In this document: piece after piece, positions 6,544 to 7,639 of the stretch
How positions within the stretch are numbered: the stretch's first letter is position 1
Layout of the letters: each line of letters opens with the position of its first letter
Assembly: GCA_022511055.1 (NCBI GenBank)
Contig: JAFLSH010000145.1
Span: 1-7,639, forward strand
Length of the DNA stretch: 7,639 nt
DNA from: Prevotella sp.
Lineage (GTDB): Bacteria; Bacteroidota; Bacteroidia; Bacteroidales; Bacteroidaceae
Reading direction: 5' to 3'
Program-made: the position numbers and the translations under genes
The notes under the pieces: generated by a model
The model's database searches: none
The model's input: the letters and a program-made list of their open reading frames with translations, nothing else
What the model was told of the DNA's origin: nothing

Positions 6544-6571
6544 TTTGCCGAAATCCCTAACAAACGGCAAA
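6544..6571. promoter_or_regulatory. Inverted repeat, candidate operator in the divergent region
   Basis: TTTGCCG (6544-6550) and CGGCAAA (6565-6571) form a perfect 7-bp inverted repeat with a 14-base spacer. It begins 7 bases upstream of the -7 box at 6529-6536 and spans its -33 zone, where a dimeric regulator would block or aid polymerase. Five T follow on the plus strand (6573-6577), so a weak transcript hairpin is an alternative, but no gene on that strand ends here. Confidence 0.4.
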
Positions 6572-6586
6572 CTTTTTACCGGGCGA

Positions 6587-6602
6587 GCCGCCAGCTGGCG
6601 GC
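6587..6602. repeat. 16-bp perfect GC-rich palindrome in the divergent region
   Basis: GCCGCCAGCTGGCGGC equals its own reverse complement. It stands out as a GC-rich block in an AT-rich stretch, followed by an A-rich run (6603-6619). There is no T-run after it on either strand, so it is not a canonical terminator. It lies between the two divergent promoters, about 75 bases upstream of the nuclease-like gene's -7 box, and could be a protein-binding site. The rest of 6474-6711 holds no gene that I can support. Confidence 0.45.
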
Positions 6603-6676
6603 AAAAAACAAGAAAAAAACTGGCACACTCCCCCAAAATAATTCCCTTTACATCTGCCATATTCAAAATGTTTTTG

Positions 6677-6684
6677 TATCTTTG
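6677..6684 (+). promoter_or_regulatory. Probable promoter of the PD-(D/E)XK nuclease-like gene
   Basis: TATCTTTG fits TAnnTTTG and ends 27 bases before the ATG at 6712, leaving a leader of about 20 bases that is AT-rich and lacks a Shine-Dalgarno sequence, as is common in Bacteroidetes. No clear -33 TTTG is seen. Confidence 0.65.
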
Positions 6685-6711
6685 TAACCAAACTTTTTAA
6701 TAAGTTGATAT

Positions 6712-7639
6712 ATGAATACACAAAAAGCACCAAAGAGAAGAATCTCTACCAACAGCGAGTTATGGAAGAAATTAACTCAGGGGAAGTACAAGGAAATCAT
6801 TGAGTTCGCTGCCAAACGCGAGAACGACTTGGATGTTCAAATCAGAGACAACTATCTGAACATCTACTATCGGGGTGGAAACCTGCTAAGGCTTCATCCA
6901 CGCAGCATGTATTTTGACGAATTTTACTTTCACACAGATGTCAGCCTTGACCGCAAAACCCGCAAGACCTATATCATTGAAGAAGCGAAAAAGGGGAATG
7001 CCAGTTGCAAGGAGCTGATAAAGAAATACAAGCAGCAACGTGACGACATGCTGAATATCCTAAAAGAAAAGGGGATGGCCGAATATTGCAAGAAAATGAA
7101 AAAAGTAATGAACGCATGGGAAGCAGCGCTCAACACTATACAAATCTCACACGATGAGAAAAATGCCCAGCAGAAAATCTCGATGAACAACCGTGGCGGC
7201 ACTCCATATACGGTCGTTGACGTAGAATATGCCGTAAGCAGAAATTCCAATTTCTGTTATGAATATGAGGAGAAAAAGGACAAGAAAGTACCAAGATTCG
7301 ATTTGATAGTAGTAGACACCGAAGGGCAACTATATGTTGTAGAGCTGAAAACAGGACTTGGCTCAATCGGCAGGAAATCAGGCATTGAAGACCACCTCGA
7401 CAGCTTCAACCATACTATTGGGCGTGACGTGAATAAAGAGTTTCTCGAAGAAATGACTGACATGCTGAAGCAGAAGAAAGACCTGAACTTAATCGACAAG
7501 CAGGTCGAAATTGACAAGAGCAAGGCGCCCCAGTTCATTTTTGCTTTCTCAAACAAAGAAGGAGAAGACCAATACCCTGAATTTGTCAAGAAATGCAGAG
7601 CTATCGACTATCACGGAAAAATAATATACCTTGACAACA
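6712..7639 (+). CDS. PD-(D/E)XK nuclease-like protein of unknown role, 3' end missing
   Basis: An open frame from the ATG at 6712 runs off the window after 309 codons with no stop, so the C-terminus is missing. The N-terminal half (about 14-75) has a charged helical start and a segment DNYLNIYYRGGNLLRL (46-61) that seems to recur in uncharacterised bacterial proteins, though I cannot name the family. A lysine-rich, probably helical region follows (90-150). The nuclease signature is VDVEYAV (E172), then RFDLIVV (D197), then ELK (E211, K213), followed by SGIEDHLDSF (223-232). Spacing and predicted strands fit the PD-(D/E)XK core, which includes restriction, repair and anti-phage nucleases. The gene is lower in GC (38-43% in three counted lines) than its neighbours, which suggests acquisition. 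Activity and partners are not shown. Confidence 0.75.
   Translation, partial: MNTQKAPKRRISTNSELWKKLTQGKYKEIIEFAAKRENDLDVQIRDNYLNIYYRGGNLLRLHPRSMYFDEFYFHTDVSLDRKTRKTYIIEEAKKGNASCKELIKKYKQQRDDMLNILKEKGMAEYCKKMKKVMNAWEAALNTIQISHDEKNAQQKISMNNRGGTPYTVVDVEYAVSRNSNFCYEYEEKKDKKVPRFDLIVVDTEGQLYVVELKTGLGSIGRKSGIEDHLDSFNHTIGRDVNKEFLEEMTDMLKQKKDLNLIDKQVEIDKSKAPQFIFAFSNKEGEDQYPEFVKKCRAIDYHGKIIYLDN

Noticed and set aside
6494..6700. A 68-codon plus-strand open frame in the divergent intergenic region
   Set aside because: It covers the inverted repeats and the promoter of the next gene, has no start-site signals and an unremarkable sequence; it is more likely non-coding.
7257..7589. A 110-codon minus-strand open frame, Ser/Phe rich
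   Set aside because: It is antisense to the nuclease-like gene, whose frame carries conserved catalytic residues. The Ser/Phe-rich content is typical of the complement of a Lys/Glu-rich gene.

Overview
The window looks like chromosome of a Bacteroidales bacterium, most likely Prevotella or a close relative. This rests on family knowledge, not a search. Promoter-like boxes fit the Bacteroidetes -7 consensus TAnnTTTG, start regions lack strong Shine-Dalgarno sequences, and the order yceD (DUF177)-rpmF-fabH-era is typical of the group. Most genes are GC-rich (two hand-counted 60-base lines gave 62% and 65%). The last gene is much poorer in GC (three lines gave 38%, 38% and 43%).

Layout. Positions 6-2717 (minus strand) hold a housekeeping operon: yceD, rpmF (ribosomal protein L32), fabH (ketoacyl-ACP synthase III) and era (ribosome-assembly GTPase). 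It is read from a promoter just upstream of yceD. A strong hairpin followed by six T lies in the 54-base gap between fabH and era. Positions 2878-4655 (minus strand) hold a nitroreductase-fold lipoprotein followed 23 bases later by a membrane histidine kinase with no response regulator in view. A divergent promoter region (4656-4820) separates these from a plus-strand pair: a lipoprotein with a pyridoxamine-phosphate-oxidase-like split barrel, and an ElaA-type GNAT acetyltransferase (4821-5825). Converging on that pair is an exported flavin-reductase-like split-barrel protein (5847-6473, minus strand). A 238-base divergent intergenic region with two inverted repeats (6474-6711) follows. The window closes with the first 309 codons of a low-GC gene (6712 to the edge, plus strand) that carries a PD-(D/E)XK nuclease signature.

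How the genes fit together. The first block serves translation and fatty-acid initiation. The middle block is notable because three neighbouring proteins of FMN-binding folds (nitroreductase, PNPOx-like, flavin-reductase-like) all carry export signals, which suggests an envelope-located flavin or redox function near a sensor kinase. The last gene looks like an accessory or acquired locus. It may begin a defence or DNA-processing system, but its partners lie beyond the window and its function cannot be read from what is visible.
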